Counted from the stretch's first letter, positions 42,564 to 52,056 are shown. The stretch: DNA of 64,000 nucleotides from Bradyrhizobium sp. SZCCT0153 (GCF_018129995.1 NZ_JAFCKS010000009.1:162827-226826); one strand, 5' to 3'. Notes: a model not told the origin generated them from the letters alone. Translations and numbers: made by a program.

Positions 42564-44510
42564 ATGAAGGCGGGCGCTGCATCACCTGCTGCTCCGGATG
42601 CCGTCGCTCGCCCGGCGGAGACAATTCCGACGCTGTCGCGGGCCGCGCAGCCTTCAATCCAAATGATGCCGGGAGCGGCCGCCAGGCCCGCTCTCGCCGA
42701 CGCACTGGTCAAGGCTGCGCCGACAGGCGATTTCAATCTTGCCCGAGACCTGGGCGTGTTCACGCGTATTCGCGCCGAAGGGGGACGGCGCGTGATGGCG
42801 ATCTTCGTAGCCTCGACTGTCGTCACCATTGCCAACATGTTTGGACAAGTCCAGCTCAATGATTGGAACGGCCGGTTCTTCGACGCCGTCGGGCGCAAGG
42901 ATCTGTCGGGTTTCGTTCACGATCTCCAGACGTTCGTTGTCATCATCGCTGTCTTGTTGGCGCTTACGGTCGCAAACACTTTTCTCCAGGAGCGCCTGAA
43001 GTTTCGGCTGCGCGAATGGATCACCCGTCATCTCCTGGCCGAGTGGCTCAAGCCGCTGCGCGTCTATCAGCTCGGCTTTGCCGGCGAGTATGGTCACAAC
43101 CCGGACCAGCGCATTCAGGAGGATACCCGTCTTTTGGGCGACTACACCGCCGACCTCGGCTGCGGCATGGTCTATTCCTTGCTCCAGCTCATAGCTTTCG
43201 TCGGCATGCTCTGGACTCTCTCGGCGCAGGTCACGTTCCAGGTCGCAGGCCATGACATCGCCATTCCCGGCTACATGGTCTGGTGTGCGCTCGCTTATGC
43301 CTCGATTGGCTCCGCTCTGACCTGGATCGTGGGGCGGCCGCTGATAGCCCTGAACGGCGAGCGATACGCACGTGAGGCGGAATTCCGCTTTGCGCTCGTT
43401 CGGGTCAACGAGTCCGGCGAGAGTATCGCACTGCATGGCGGCGAGCCGGACGAGCGCCGGCATCTCGAGGCCGCGCTGGCGGCCGTCGTGGACACGATGC
43501 GACGGATATCCTCTTCGCTCGCTCACCTGACCTGGATCACATCGGGAATCGGCTGGCTGTCGCTCGTCGTTCCGATACTGGTGGCTGCACCAGCCTATTT
43601 CGGCGGCAACCTGACCCTGGGCGGCCTGATCATGGTGGCGGGCGCGTTCACCCAGGTACAATTGGCACTGCGGTGGTTCGTCGATAATTTTTCACGGCTC
43701 GCCGACTGGCGTGCTGCGGTCCATCGGGTCGCGCGCTTTCGCGAGGCACTCGACAATCTGCCTGCGATCGAACAGGGCGCTGAGGAAATCAAACGCGCGC
43801 TGCACCCTGACGGACATCTTGCTTTCGAGGGCGTGCGGATCCTCTTGCCGGATGGGCATATCGTCATCGATGACGCGACGGTCAGCATCACTCCCGGCGA
43901 GCGGGTGCTGATCGTCGGCGACACCGGACGAGGAAAATCGACACTGTTTCGCGCCGTGGCGGGCCTCTGGCCGTGGGGTTCCGGGATCATCCTCACGCCT
44001 GCGCCCGGCGCCATGGCGTTCCTGCCGCAGCGCCCTTACCTGCCGCTGGGGACGCTCCGAAACGCCTTGAGCTATCCGAGCCCGCCCGACGCCTTCGTTG
44101 ATGCGGACGTGCGACAAGCCCTGGAGCGGTGCGATCTCGGCGATCTCATTCCCAAGCTCGACAAGACCGAGCGCTGGGACAAGGAACTTTCGCTTGGCGA
44201 ACAGGAGCGCCTCGCCTTTGCGCGCCTTCTGCTGCACAAGCCGGGATGGGTCTTTCTCGACGAAGCGACAGCCGCGCTCGACGAAGACAGCCAGCGACGG
44301 GTCATGCGCCTGTTCGACGATGAGCTGAAGCAGACCACCGTGTTGAGTATTGGTCACCGGCCGGATCTTGCCGTCTACCACACGCGAACGCTTCAGCTTG
44401 TTCATGGAGTTGATGGTGATCGCCTCAAGCTCAAACCGCCCCCTGCCCCGCCTCCGTCTCGGCGCTGGCTGCAACGGCTCGACGACTGGCTGCTGACCAT
44501 CCGGCCATGA
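42564..44510 (+). CDS. ABC transporter, fused membrane and ATPase domains (SbmA/BacA-like, YddA type)
   Basis: A 648-residue exporter-like protein. An Ala/Pro-rich N-terminal tail of ~60 residues precedes six membrane helices of the ABC_membrane_2 / SbmA-BacA type (QLNDWNGRFFDAVGRKDL, HNPDQRIQEDTRLLGDYTAD, RVNESGESIALHGGEPDE). The ATPase follows with Walker A GDTGRGKST, signature LSLGEQERLAFARLLLH and Walker B WVFLDEATAALDED. BacA-related proteins import peptides or vitamin B12 and matter in rhizobial symbiosis; this one carries its own ATPase and so belongs to the YddA/Rv1819c branch. ATG 42501 and 42477 are alternative starts. Confidence 0.9.
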   Translation: MKAGAASPAAPDAVARPAETIPTLSRAAQPSIQMMPGAAARPALADALVKAAPTGDFNLARDLGVFTRIRAEGGRRVMAIFVASTVVTIANMFGQVQLNDWNGRFFDAVGRKDLSGFVHDLQTFVVIIAVLLALTVANTFLQERLKFRLREWITRHLLAEWLKPLRVYQLGFAGEYGHNPDQRIQEDTRLLGDYTADLGCGMVYSLLQLIAFVGMLWTLSAQVTFQVAGHDIAIPGYMVWCALAYASIGSALTWIVGRPLIALNGERYAREAEFRFALVRVNESGESIALHGGEPDERRHLEAALAAVVDTMRRISSSLAHLTWITSGIGWLSLVVPILVAAPAYFGGNLTLGGLIMVAGAFTQVQLALRWFVDNFSRLADWRAAVHRVARFREALDNLPAIEQGAEEIKRALHPDGHLAFEGVRILLPDGHIVIDDATVSITPGERVLIVGDTGRGKSTLFRAVAGLWPWGSGIILTPAPGAMAFLPQRPYLPLGTLRNALSYPSPPDAFVDADVRQALERCDLGDLIPKLDKTERWDKELSLGEQERLAFARLLLHKPGWVFLDEATAALDEDSQRRVMRLFDDELKQTTVLSIGHRPDLAVYHTRTLQLVHGVDGDRLKLKPPPAPPPSRRWLQRLDDWLLTIRP

Positions 44511-44673
44511 TGCGGGTGCTGCAGCGAGGCAAGCTCCAGACTATCATCGGGTCAACCTTGTTGACGCGCTCTCTTGCCTGCGAGCTCCGTCATGATGACC
44601 GGCCCCTCCTCTTCGAAATAACCCAGCCAATTTGCGCTACATCAAGGCCGTCGCGAGCGCGAGTAGCAGGCTG

Positions 44674-44708
44674 CTGCTTGATATTTCTCTAACTTGTGGA
44701 GAGAGCAG
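44674..44708 (+). promoter_or_regulatory. Candidate RNA thermometer covering the hsp20 ribosome-binding site
   Basis: CTGC (44674-44677) can pair with GCAG (44705-44708), and TCTCT (44686-44690) with AGAGA (44700-44704), with an 8-nt bulge on the 5' side. The helix buries the Shine-Dalgarno GGAGAG (44698-44703) directly before the ATG at 44709. Rhizobial small heat-shock genes are commonly controlled by ROSE thermometers, though the ROSE consensus is not obvious here. Inferred by hand folding. Confidence 0.4.
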
Positions 44709-45227
44709 ATGAGCCTTCCGAGATTATGGACCACCAGCCAGGAGCCTGCATTCGACCCCTTCAGGGCCATGCGGCGTGACGTGGAAAACGCGCTTCGCGC
44801 CTTCGATCAGAGGTCGCCCTCGTCCAGCATCGGCGCAGGCGCGCCGGCAGTCAATGTGGCGGAAACCAAGGATGCCTTCGAAGTGACGGCCGAACTTCCC
44901 GGCGTGGACGAGAAGGATATCAAGGTCAGCCTGGACGGCAACCAACTGGTCATCGCCGGCGAGAAAAAGGCGGAGAGCACTAAAGAAGAGAAGGACTGGC
45001 ATGTCGAGGAGCGCAGCTACGGTTCATTCTATCGATCGATGTCTCTGCCTTTCGAGCCGGAGGAGGGAGCCGTCGAAGCTCATTTCGACAAGGGCGTGCT
45101 GCATCTGGCTATCAGGAAGCCCGCCAAGGCCGTGAAGACCACCAAGACAATCGATATCAAGACGGGGGCGCCGCCGAGCGCGAGCCCTGCATCGAACAGG
45201 GCCGCTGCACCGGGCAAGGCGGCCTAG
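44709..45227 (+). CDS. Hsp20 small heat-shock protein
   Basis: A 172-residue α-crystallin-domain chaperone that holds unfolding proteins in the cytoplasm. The N-terminal arm (FDPFRAMRRDVENALRAFDQ) leads to the crystallin domain, about residues 47-140: VNVAETKDAFEVTAELPGVD, DIKVSLDGNQLVIAGEKK and the hallmark GVLHLAIRKP. The C-terminal tail is Ala/Ser/Pro-rich. ATG 44709 follows GGAGAG; an in-frame upstream codon adds five residues. A hairpin covering the ribosome-binding site suggests heat-induced translation. Confidence 0.95.
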   Translation: MSLPRLWTTSQEPAFDPFRAMRRDVENALRAFDQRSPSSSIGAGAPAVNVAETKDAFEVTAELPGVDEKDIKVSLDGNQLVIAGEKKAESTKEEKDWHVEERSYGSFYRSMSLPFEPEEGAVEAHFDKGVLHLAIRKPAKAVKTTKTIDIKTGAPPSASPASNRAAAPGKAA

Positions 45228-45420
45228 CCCTGTACAGTCGCTGCAGCAGGTGAGCGCAAGGCCGGCAGGCATACCGCGCTGATGTTCGCTGGCGACGGCG
45301 CCTCGCCAAAGGTGGAAGCGAGCTTGTCGTCTTTCTGGTCGACCGTAGCGCGAGATATTCACGTGGGGAACGATCAGCGGTTGAGGGCGGCCGTGACTGG
45401 AATCTCGGCGGCTGCGCGAT

Positions 45421-46248
45421 TTAGCGCAGCGGCAGCAAATCGAGCTGGCTCTGCGCCTTCTTGACGACCGATGCAAACCAGCTCTGGCTTGGTGCTTGCT
45501 TGGCGAAGCACGCCGTGAAGGCCGTCATGGCATTGTCTTCGCGGGTCATGTCGCCGCGCGGGTCCTTCTTGTCGATGGGCTTGGCCATCATCTGCGTCCA
45601 GACCTTCTCGCAGGCCGGGATCGGGGCCGTCTTCACGGCGTCGCTTGCGGCGAGGAACAAGACCTTCTCGCCCTGGATCGCTACGACGTCGATTTCGGCG
45701 GGAGGTCCCTTCAGATCGCCGTTGCCGCGGACACCGAGCACGGCGACGGCGGCAGTCGCGTTTGCGGGCTTGGTGATCGGCAGCTCCGCATATTTGGCGA
45801 AGGCCGAATCCTGGATCGCATAATAGTAGAAGCGATCCGACTTGAATGCCGCGCCGATCTCCTGCGGCATGCCGTCCTCGCGGTGCTCGCGCAGCCAGTG
45901 CTTGAGCAGCGTGGAGGTGGTCACGACGGCCTGCATCCTGTCGCCTTCGGAGGCGAAGCCGAGGCCGTCGAGATGGCCGAAGCCCGAATCGCCCTTGAAC
46001 AGCGTGTCGGCGTTCGACTTGCCGTCCGCCGGAAGCCCCTTGATCGTGATGGGTCCCACGAAGCCTCGCAGCACGCCGGTCAACTCCTTGAGCGCCGCAT
46101 CGTGCTGCTTATAGGTCTCGTCATTCTCCTTGGCTTTCGAGAATTTTGCGATGTAGCGATCGCGCAGGTCGAGATAATGCTGCTCGGGCGTGGCCGCATT
46201 TGCACTCGTGGCCAGGACGAGCAGGCAGACTAAGGCAAGGCACTTCAT
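45421..46248 (-). CDS. Periplasmic protein, unknown function
   Basis: A 275-residue protein with a clear signal peptide (MKCLALVCLLVLATSANA|ATPEQ), predicted periplasmic. The mature chain has an initial helical region (YLDLRDRYIAKFSKAKENDE) and an α/β region with two late cysteines (IPACEKVW and FTACFAKQ) that may form a disulfide. I do not recognise the family. ATG 46248 is chosen because it begins the signal peptide. It stands alone between hsp20 and a DUF6894 gene. Confidence 0.8.
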   Translation of the reverse strand: MKCLALVCLLVLATSANAATPEQHYLDLRDRYIAKFSKAKENDETYKQHDAALKELTGVLRGFVGPITIKGLPADGKSNADTLFKGDSGFGHLDGLGFASEGDRMQAVVTTSTLLKHWLREHREDGMPQEIGAAFKSDRFYYYAIQDSAFAKYAELPITKPANATAAVAVLGVRGNGDLKGPPAEIDVVAIQGEKVLFLAASDAVKTAPIPACEKVWTQMMAKPIDKKDPRGDMTREDNAMTAFTACFAKQAPSQSWFASVVKKAQSQLDLLPLR

Positions 46249-46364
46249 AGCGATCCCGGGAGGCACGAGCTGTCTTCTGTCTTTGTGCCTCTGTTTCACG
46301 GGAAGGTTCATCCGCGGTGAGCTGGCAGGCCGTCATGGGCCCTGCTCGGCCGGCTCCGCGATGG

Positions 46365-46583
46365 TCAACCGTTCTTCGAATAGACCGTTTCGCGATGAAC
46401 TTCCCGACCGTTCTCGTCGATGACGACGATCCGGAGATCTGGATGTCCTCCCGGCCTTTTCGTGCGAACGTCTTCCGCCAGGCTCTTGCTGTGGGCTATG
46501 GCGGCGCCATCGCTTCCAAACTCCAGACCTGACCTGTCCCGAGCCGCAACGCCGTCCTTCATGTCGAAATAGTAAGTGCGCAT
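46365..46583 (-). CDS. DUF6894-like small protein
   Basis: A 72-residue protein beginning MRTYYFDMKDGVAARDRSGL and ending REVHRETVYSKNG, the pattern of small proteins now grouped as DUF6894 and common in rhizobia: an N-terminal Y/F-rich strand, a D-rich turn, a helix of the ALSLAED type and a C-terminal strand. The start is set by GAGAGG six nt upstream of the ATG at 46583. Function unknown. Confidence 0.75.
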   Translation of the reverse strand: MRTYYFDMKDGVAARDRSGLEFGSDGAAIAHSKSLAEDVRTKRPGGHPDLRIVVIDENGREVHRETVYSKNG

Positions 46584-46784
46584 CAGCATCCTCTCACGTC
46601 CACCTGTCCTGGAGTGCTTGGCCATCCTGTCGGAGAGGAAGGCAAACAGGGGCACAACGCCCTGGGGGGACGTAACTGCAAATCGGTTAAACACGCCGCG
46701 AGGCTAGCGAAGGTTCCCAAGGGCGGTTTGATTCCGATCAAACTCTGCTGTCGTGGCCCAGGCCTCGGCTCGAAGCCGAGCGCC

Positions 46785-48077
46785 CTACTCGGCCGGCGTC
46801 AGTTGCTGCCGGCTCGGGCGCATCGCCGCGGTCTCGCGCACGCGGACGCGGGCGCGGCGCTTGCGCCACCAGATCACGACGCCGGTGACCGAGAGCGCCG
46901 CCACCACCAGTCCCATGATCGAGATCAGAATGCGGCCGAACAGCCCGACGATGCGGCCCGAATGCAGCGGAAACTGCGCCTGCACGAAGATGTCGGCGGC
47001 GGTACCGACCCAGGGCAGCCGCTCGCCGATCGGGCGGCCGTCCTCGCTGTCGTAATAGAGCTGCGCCGGGCCGACGCCGCCGGCGCCGTGGTCGTCGCCG
47101 GGGTGGAAGAACGCGGCGGCATAGACGCCATGGGCCGGCCCGTAATTGATCGAGCCGACCGGGATCGTCCAGCCTCGCGCCTTGCCGTCCGCGGCGGCGC
47201 GCGCGGCGATGTCGGCGAAGGTCACCTTTGGCTCGATGGGGTCGTCGAGATCGCGATACGGCCGCTGCTCATAGGGCGTCGGCGTGTAGTTCGACACCAT
47301 CTTCATCAGCGGCGAGAACACCTCGAAATAGAGGTTCAGCGAGAAAGCCGTGAAGGCGATGATGAACAATACGCCCCAGGTCCACAGGCTGAAGGCGCGG
47401 TGGATGTCGAAATTGATCCGGTAGGCACTGCCCGAGGTCTTGATGGTCCAGGCCGGCGCCCAGCGGGCCCAAAAACCTCGGTCGAGCTGGCGCGTGACCG
47501 CGGGCGCCCGCGCGGCCCTGGCGCGCCGCCGCGAGGGCAGCGTCAGGTAGAAGCCGACGAAGCAATCGATGGTCCAGATGATGGCGATGATTCCAAGCAG
47601 ACACATGCCCCAGCGGTCGCTGCCCCAGAACTCCGGGATATGCATCGTGTAGTGCAGCTTGTAGAGGAACGAGACGAAGTTCTCGCGCGTCACCGGCCAA
47701 ACCGCGCCCCAATAGCGCCGGCCCAGCTCCGCGCCGGTGTTGGGATCGAGGAAGACCTGATTGTAGTCGAGGGCGTAGCGCTTGCCGGTTGCGGGATCGA
47801 TCCGCGGCATGACGAAGAACCACAGCGAGTGGCCCTCCTCCGGCGTCATGAAGAGGTAGACGACGCGTGCGCGGGGATCGCGCTGCTCGATCGTCCTGGC
47901 AAGCTCGATCGACGGGATCGCCGGGCCTTTGCTGCTGACGTCGAACAGATGGCTGTTCAGGACGTCGTCGATCTCATGGTCCCAGGAGATGACCGCGCCG
48001 GTGATGCCGGAGAAGAACAGGAATCCGGCCGTGAGCAATCCCGCCCAGCGATGCAGACTGCCGAATATCGCTCTCAT
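46785..48077 (-). CDS. PepSY-domain transmembrane protein
   Basis: A 430-residue inner-membrane protein with helices near residues 8-30, 155-178, 225-250 and 375-400, the PepSY_TM arrangement. Markers are SLHRWAGLLTAGFLFFSGITGA at the start, periplasmic PepSY-like segments (ALDYNQVFLDPNTGAELGRR), INFDIHRAFSLWTW and a C-terminal LVVAALSVTGVVIWWRKRR. Related proteins are often near siderophore receptors or act as ferric/flavin reductases, but no iron gene adjoins. Function unproven. Confidence 0.88.
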   Translation of the reverse strand: MRAIFGSLHRWAGLLTAGFLFFSGITGAVISWDHEIDDVLNSHLFDVSSKGPAIPSIELARTIEQRDPRARVVYLFMTPEEGHSLWFFVMPRIDPATGKRYALDYNQVFLDPNTGAELGRRYWGAVWPVTRENFVSFLYKLHYTMHIPEFWGSDRWGMCLLGIIAIIWTIDCFVGFYLTLPSRRRARAARAPAVTRQLDRGFWARWAPAWTIKTSGSAYRINFDIHRAFSLWTWGVLFIIAFTAFSLNLYFEVFSPLMKMVSNYTPTPYEQRPYRDLDDPIEPKVTFADIAARAAADGKARGWTIPVGSINYGPAHGVYAAAFFHPGDDHGAGGVGPAQLYYDSEDGRPIGERLPWVGTAADIFVQAQFPLHSGRIVGLFGRILISIMGLVVAALSVTGVVIWWRKRRARVRVRETAAMRPSRQQLTPAE

Positions 48078-48305
48078 CGAAGACTTCCATCAAGCGGGTC
48101 CGGCCGCCATCACTGCCGGCTTTGCCGGTATCGTTTTTGATGTCTCGCCGTAACGCAGCCGATTTCGGAGCGCGATAGGAACCGCGTTAGAATTTCTCCA
48201 GACGCGTGCACAGCGCATGCGGCGAATGCGCCCAGTCACGTTGTGGATTTGGAATGTTTCCAGATGGACAAGAACCTGCTTGTCCGCGACGTCTCGAAAG
48301 CGGCG

Positions 48306-49000
48306 TCAGCGATACCGCAGCCGGCGGTTGACCCGGCGCGCAAGATAATCGCCGGCGCTCTGGACGAGCTGCACCGGCGCGATCAGCACCACGACGACGG
48401 CGAGCATCATGACGGCGGTCGACGCGAACGCCGTCCACATCACATAGGTGCCGATCCTGCCGGCGGTCCGCCCCGGTTCGGAGCCGTAGATGCGCGGGGT
48501 GTTGTTGATGATGGGATAGACGATGCCGCCACTGCGCGCGGTGTTGGACGGCGTCGCCGGCGCGAGCAGGAAGTCCGACATCGCGACCGCATAGCCGAAG
48601 CCGAGCGTGTTCCGCCCGAGCTTCTGCACCAGCACGAGCGCAATGCGCCGGCCAATCAGGCTCTTGCGATAGCCGATCGAGAACACGAAGGCGCCGACGA
48701 TCACCAGACCGTGCTCTCGGCAAAGCCCGCCAGCATCCAGCGCAGCGACTTGGTCGGGTCGGGGTCGATGTAGCCGCTGATGCCGGCGACCGTGAGCCCG
48801 ATCAGGCCGACCGCGCCGACCGGCATCGATTCCAGGATCAGCCCGGTGATGACGGCCGCGAACACCGCAAAATAGTGCCACTGATTGACGTTGAGCCCCG
48901 ATGGCACCGGCCACAGATAGATCGCCAGCCACACCACGAGCGGCGCGATCAGCTTCCAGCTAAATCCTTTCGCCTCAGGCGTCTGAGAACTGGCTGTCAT
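48306..49000 (-). pseudogene. DASS/SLC13-type dicarboxylate transporter, frameshifted and truncated
   Basis: The start is intact: ATG 49000 behind GGGGGAGGG, reading MTASSQTPEAKGFSWKLIAP, with membrane helices and a FAESTVW segment, then an immediate TGA (48701-48703). The -1 frame continues the family sequence seamlessly (IVGAFVFSIGYRKSLIGRRI, then the SNTARSGGIVYPI motif). One missing base near 48704 restores the frame. After TYVMWTAFAST the normal C-terminal half is absent and an unrelated-looking tail ends at 48306, so a large internal or 3' deletion is also present. Non-functional. Confidence 0.8.
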
Positions 49001-49113
49001 GAGCCCTCCCCCGATTGTCATCGTGTCCTGCCGGCCCGTTGACCGAGCCGCTCTTGTCCGAGCGCGGCGTATACGGACCGTCCGCGGCCCGATCAATGGC
49101 TTGACCTTGCGTT

Positions 49114-49920
49114 CTACCGCCCCTTGAACCGCGGCTTGCGGCGGGCCAGGAACGCCTCGACGCCCTCCTTGTGGTCCTCGGTGAGGCTCGCCAGCGCGAA
49201 CTGGTCGACGTCCATGTGGCTGGCGAGATCGTCCAGCGCATGCGCGAGCCGGTTGACGGTCAGCTTGGTCATGGCGACCGAAAGCGGCGGCTGCGCGGCA
49301 ACCTTGCGGGCAAGCTCCATGGCGGCATCGAACGCATGGCCGGGGTCGGTCACCTGCTCCACCAGGCCCCATTCATAGGCCTCGTCGGCGCTGATACGCT
49401 GGTCGGCCAAAATCACCGCCTGCTTGGTCCGGGCCGGCCCGATCAAATGCAGCATGCGCGGAATGCTCTGCCAGCTCATGTTCATGCCGAGCCCGATCTC
49501 GGGCACGCGCAGATGGGCATCGTGCCCCATCACGCGGAAGTCGAGCGCCACCGCGAGCGCCACGCCGCCGCCGACACAGAAGCCCTCGATGGCCGCGATC
49601 GTGATCTGCTCCATCTCCTGCCAGGCATGGGTAAGTCGCGGCCCGAGCTTGAGGTGCCGCCGCAGCGTGCCGAGGTCCATGTCCTTGCGCGAGCGTCCTT
49701 CGGCATCCTTGAGGTCGAAGCCGGCGCTGAACGCGGCGGCGCTGCCCGTCAGCACCACGACGGACGTCGCGGCATCATCCTCGAAGCTGCGCGCCGCCGC
49801 GGTCAGCTGGCGCAGCGCCTCCGGCGACAGCGCGTTGATGCCGTCGCCACGGTCGAAGCGCACGACCGCGATCCGTCCCTCCGGCCCGAGGCCTTTCTCG
49901 ATCTTCACATAGTCGGTCAA
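49114..49920 (-). CDS. Enoyl-CoA hydratase/isomerase family protein
   Basis: A 268-residue crotonase-fold enzyme. The oxyanion-hole segments are AFSAGFDLKDAEG and IEGFCVGGGVALAVALD, and a catalytic-region glutamate lies in RVPEIGLGMNMSWQSIPR. The C-terminal helical part ends FLARRKPRFKGR. It may hydrate enoyl-CoA in β-oxidation or have another crotonase activity. It stands between a transporter pseudogene and an outer-membrane protein gene, so context gives little. Confidence 0.9.
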   Translation of the reverse strand: MTDYVKIEKGLGPEGRIAVVRFDRGDGINALSPEALRQLTAAARSFEDDAATSVVVLTGSAAAFSAGFDLKDAEGRSRKDMDLGTLRRHLKLGPRLTHAWQEMEQITIAAIEGFCVGGGVALAVALDFRVMGHDAHLRVPEIGLGMNMSWQSIPRMLHLIGPARTKQAVILADQRISADEAYEWGLVEQVTDPGHAFDAAMELARKVAAQPPLSVAMTKLTVNRLAHALDDLASHMDVDQFALASLTEDHKEGVEAFLARRKPRFKGR

Positions 49921-49951
49921 CGCAACCTCCCTGGTCTTGTTGTTCTTTATG

Positions 49952-50710
49952 CTAGAGATGACCGGTGCGGTGATGCTCGGGCTGTGCCCCGGGTACCGGA
50001 AACCGGATCGTGGTGCCGACGGTGATCCAGTTGGCGTTCTCGCCGGTAATGTTGCGGCCGTAGATCACGTCGACGGAGAATATCTCGTTCGGCCGGTAGC
50101 GCACGCCGGTCTGGAAGCGCGGCTGCACCACGCTCGCGATCTCGGAGGCGCCGGCCTGACCGTATGCCTCGATCGTCCATTGCAAGGTGTCGGTGAATTT
50201 CCAGTCGAAGCCGATGCCGTAGGTCAGATAATGGCGGTCGACCGTGCGATCCCAGAGCCAGCCGCCATTGACGTTGATGCGCATGGTCTCGGACAGGCGG
50301 TAGGTCGCGGGGATGACGACAAAGGCGGACAGGGCATCGCCGGTCGCCGCGTCGAATGATCCGCCGCCATACGCCGACAATCCCCACCGGCCTATTCCGG
50401 TCGGGATGAAATTCGTCTTGGCTTTTGGGGCGACCGTCGTGCTCCAGTCGCCGTCGCTGCGGGCCCGGATCGTCTGCAGGCTCAGCTCGATCGGCCTGAA
50501 GGGATCGACGACGCAGGAGGGATTGGCGACAGCGGAAAAATCCGTGTTGGTCGCCGCCGACATCCAGCTTTCCACCTTGCAGGAGCCGACCTCGGAGATA
50601 TCGGCGGCATCCACCGCATAGGCGCCATTCGCGGCGCGCGCATCCTGCGCCGCGAGTGCGACAAGAGCCGCGATTGCGGCGGCCATTCCGGTTCGTGCAG
50701 CCCAGCCCAT
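49952..50710 (-). CDS. Outer-membrane β-barrel protein, unknown function
   Basis: A 252-residue protein with a signal peptide ending AAQDARAA|NGAYAV, followed by alternating amphipathic strands rich in aromatic ends (TYRLSETMRINVNGGWLWDR, HYLTYGIGFDWKFTDTLQW, RFQTGVRYRPNEIFSVDVIY). One disulfide is likely between GSCKVES and PSCVVDP. The last strand TVGTTIRFPVPG lacks a terminal Phe because the chain continues 12 residues. It diverges from the nitrile hydratase operon, so a shared promoter region is possible. No specific family is claimed. Confidence 0.72.
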   Translation of the reverse strand: MGWAARTGMAAAIAALVALAAQDARAANGAYAVDAADISEVGSCKVESWMSAATNTDFSAVANPSCVVDPFRPIELSLQTIRARSDGDWSTTVAPKAKTNFIPTGIGRWGLSAYGGGSFDAATGDALSAFVVIPATYRLSETMRINVNGGWLWDRTVDRHYLTYGIGFDWKFTDTLQWTIEAYGQAGASEIASVVQPRFQTGVRYRPNEIFSVDVIYGRNITGENANWITVGTTIRFPVPGAQPEHHRTGHL

Positions 50711-50773
50711 GGCGCGATGTTAGCAGAGTCTTCGCCTCGACAACGCCCGGATTCTGGGACTATCTTCACCCCC

Positions 50774-51400
50774 ATGAGCGAGCATCATCACCACCACGAT
50801 CACGATCATTCCGAGCTGTCCGAGACCGAGCTGCGCGTGCGCGCGCTCGAGACGATCCTGACCGAAAAAGGCTATGTCGAGCCGGCCGCGCTCGACGCCA
50901 TCATCCAGGCCTACGAGACCAAGATCGGCCCGCATAACGGCGCGCGGGTCGTCGCCAAGGCCTGGACCGATCCGGCCTTCAAGACGGCGCTGCTTGAAGA
51001 CGGCAGCAAGGCGATCGGCACGCTCGGCCATGTCAGCCGCGTCGGCGACCATCTCGTCGTGGTCGAGAACACGCCGCAGCGGCACAACATGGTCGTGTGC
51101 ACGCTGTGCTCCTGCTACCCTTGGGAGATGCTCGGTCTGCCGCCGGTCTGGTACAAGGCCGCGCCCTACCGCTCGCGCGCGGTGAAGGACCCGCGTGGCG
51201 TGCTCGCCGATTTCGACGTCACGCTGCCCAAGGACATGGAAATCCGGGTCTGGGATTCGACAGCCGAGACGCGCTTCCTCGTGCTGCCGATGCGGCCCGA
51301 GGGCACCGAAGGCTGGAGCGAAGAACAGCTCGCCGAGCTGGTCACGCGCGATTCCATGATCGGCACCGGCTTTCCCAAGACGCCCGGAGCGCCGTCATGA
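50774..51400 (+). CDS. nthA: Nitrile hydratase α subunit, cobalt type
   Basis: A 208-residue catalytic subunit that hydrates nitriles to amides. The metal site CTLCSC is at residues 109-114; Thr in second place marks the cobalt class (iron enzymes have Ser). Two of its cysteines are normally oxidised to sulfinic/sulfenic acids. The N-terminus MSEHHHHHDHDHSE carries a natural His/Asp-rich tract that may help bind or pass metal. The ATG at 50774 lies in a purine-poor leader; upstream codons lack coding character. The stop overlaps the β subunit start by ATGA. Confidence 0.96.
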   Translation: MSEHHHHHDHDHSELSETELRVRALETILTEKGYVEPAALDAIIQAYETKIGPHNGARVVAKAWTDPAFKTALLEDGSKAIGTLGHVSRVGDHLVVVENTPQRHNMVVCTLCSCYPWEMLGLPPVWYKAAPYRSRAVKDPRGVLADFDVTLPKDMEIRVWDSTAETRFLVLPMRPEGTEGWSEEQLAELVTRDSMIGTGFPKTPGAPS

Positions 51401-52056
51401 ACGGCGTGCACGACATGGGCGGCATGGACGGCTTCGGCAAGGTCGAGCCGGAGTCGAACGAGCCGATGTTTCACGAGGAATGGGAGTCGCGCGTCCTCGC
51501 CATGGTGCGCGCGATGGGCGCGGCCGGCGCCTTTAACATCGACACCTCGCGCTTCTATCGCGAGACGCTGCCGCCGGATGTGTATCTGTCGAGCTCCTAC
51601 TACAAGAAATGGTTTCTCGGGCTCGAGGAGATGCTGATCGAGAAGGGCTACCTCACGAGAGAGGAGGTCGCCGCCGGGCATGCGATTCAACCGGCAAAAG
51701 CGCTCATGCACGGCAAGTTCGATCTCGGCCAGGTCGAGCGCATCATGGTGCGCGGCAAGTTCGCCCGCACGGCGCCTGCGCCCGCAAAATTCAACATCGG
51801 CGACCGCGTGCGCGCCAGGAACATCCATCCGACCACGCACACCCGGCTGCCGCGCTATGTGCGCGGCCATGTGGGCGTCGTCGAGCTGAACCATGGCTGC
51901 CACGTGTTTCCGGATTCGGCGGCGATGGAGCTCGGCGAGAATCCGCAGTGGCTCTACACGGTCGTATTCGAAGGCAGCGATCTCTGGGGCGCGGACGGTG
52001 ACCCGACCTCGAAGGTGTCGATCGACGCGTTCGAGCCGTATCTGGACCCGGCGTAA
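51397..52056 (+). CDS. nthB: Nitrile hydratase β subunit
   Basis: A 219-residue partner of the α subunit. It starts with the family hallmark MNGVHDMGGMDGFGKV and has YLSSSYYKKWFLGLEEML. The C-terminal SH3-like barrel follows, with FNIGDRVRARNIHP and HTRLPRYVRGHVGVVELNHG. Arginines there contact the oxidised cysteines in known structures. ATGA overlap with α and TAATG coupling with the next gene give equal translation of the complex. Confidence 0.96.
   Translation: MNGVHDMGGMDGFGKVEPESNEPMFHEEWESRVLAMVRAMGAAGAFNIDTSRFYRETLPPDVYLSSSYYKKWFLGLEEMLIEKGYLTREEVAAGHAIQPAKALMHGKFDLGQVERIMVRGKFARTAPAPAKFNIGDRVRARNIHPTTHTRLPRYVRGHVGVVELNHGCHVFPDSAAMELGENPQWLYTVVFEGSDLWGADGDPTSKVSIDAFEPYLDPA

Noticed and set aside
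50774..50815. Engineered His-tag on nitrile hydratase α
   Set aside because: The tract alternates into HDHDH and is encoded within normal native context; nothing suggests a construct.
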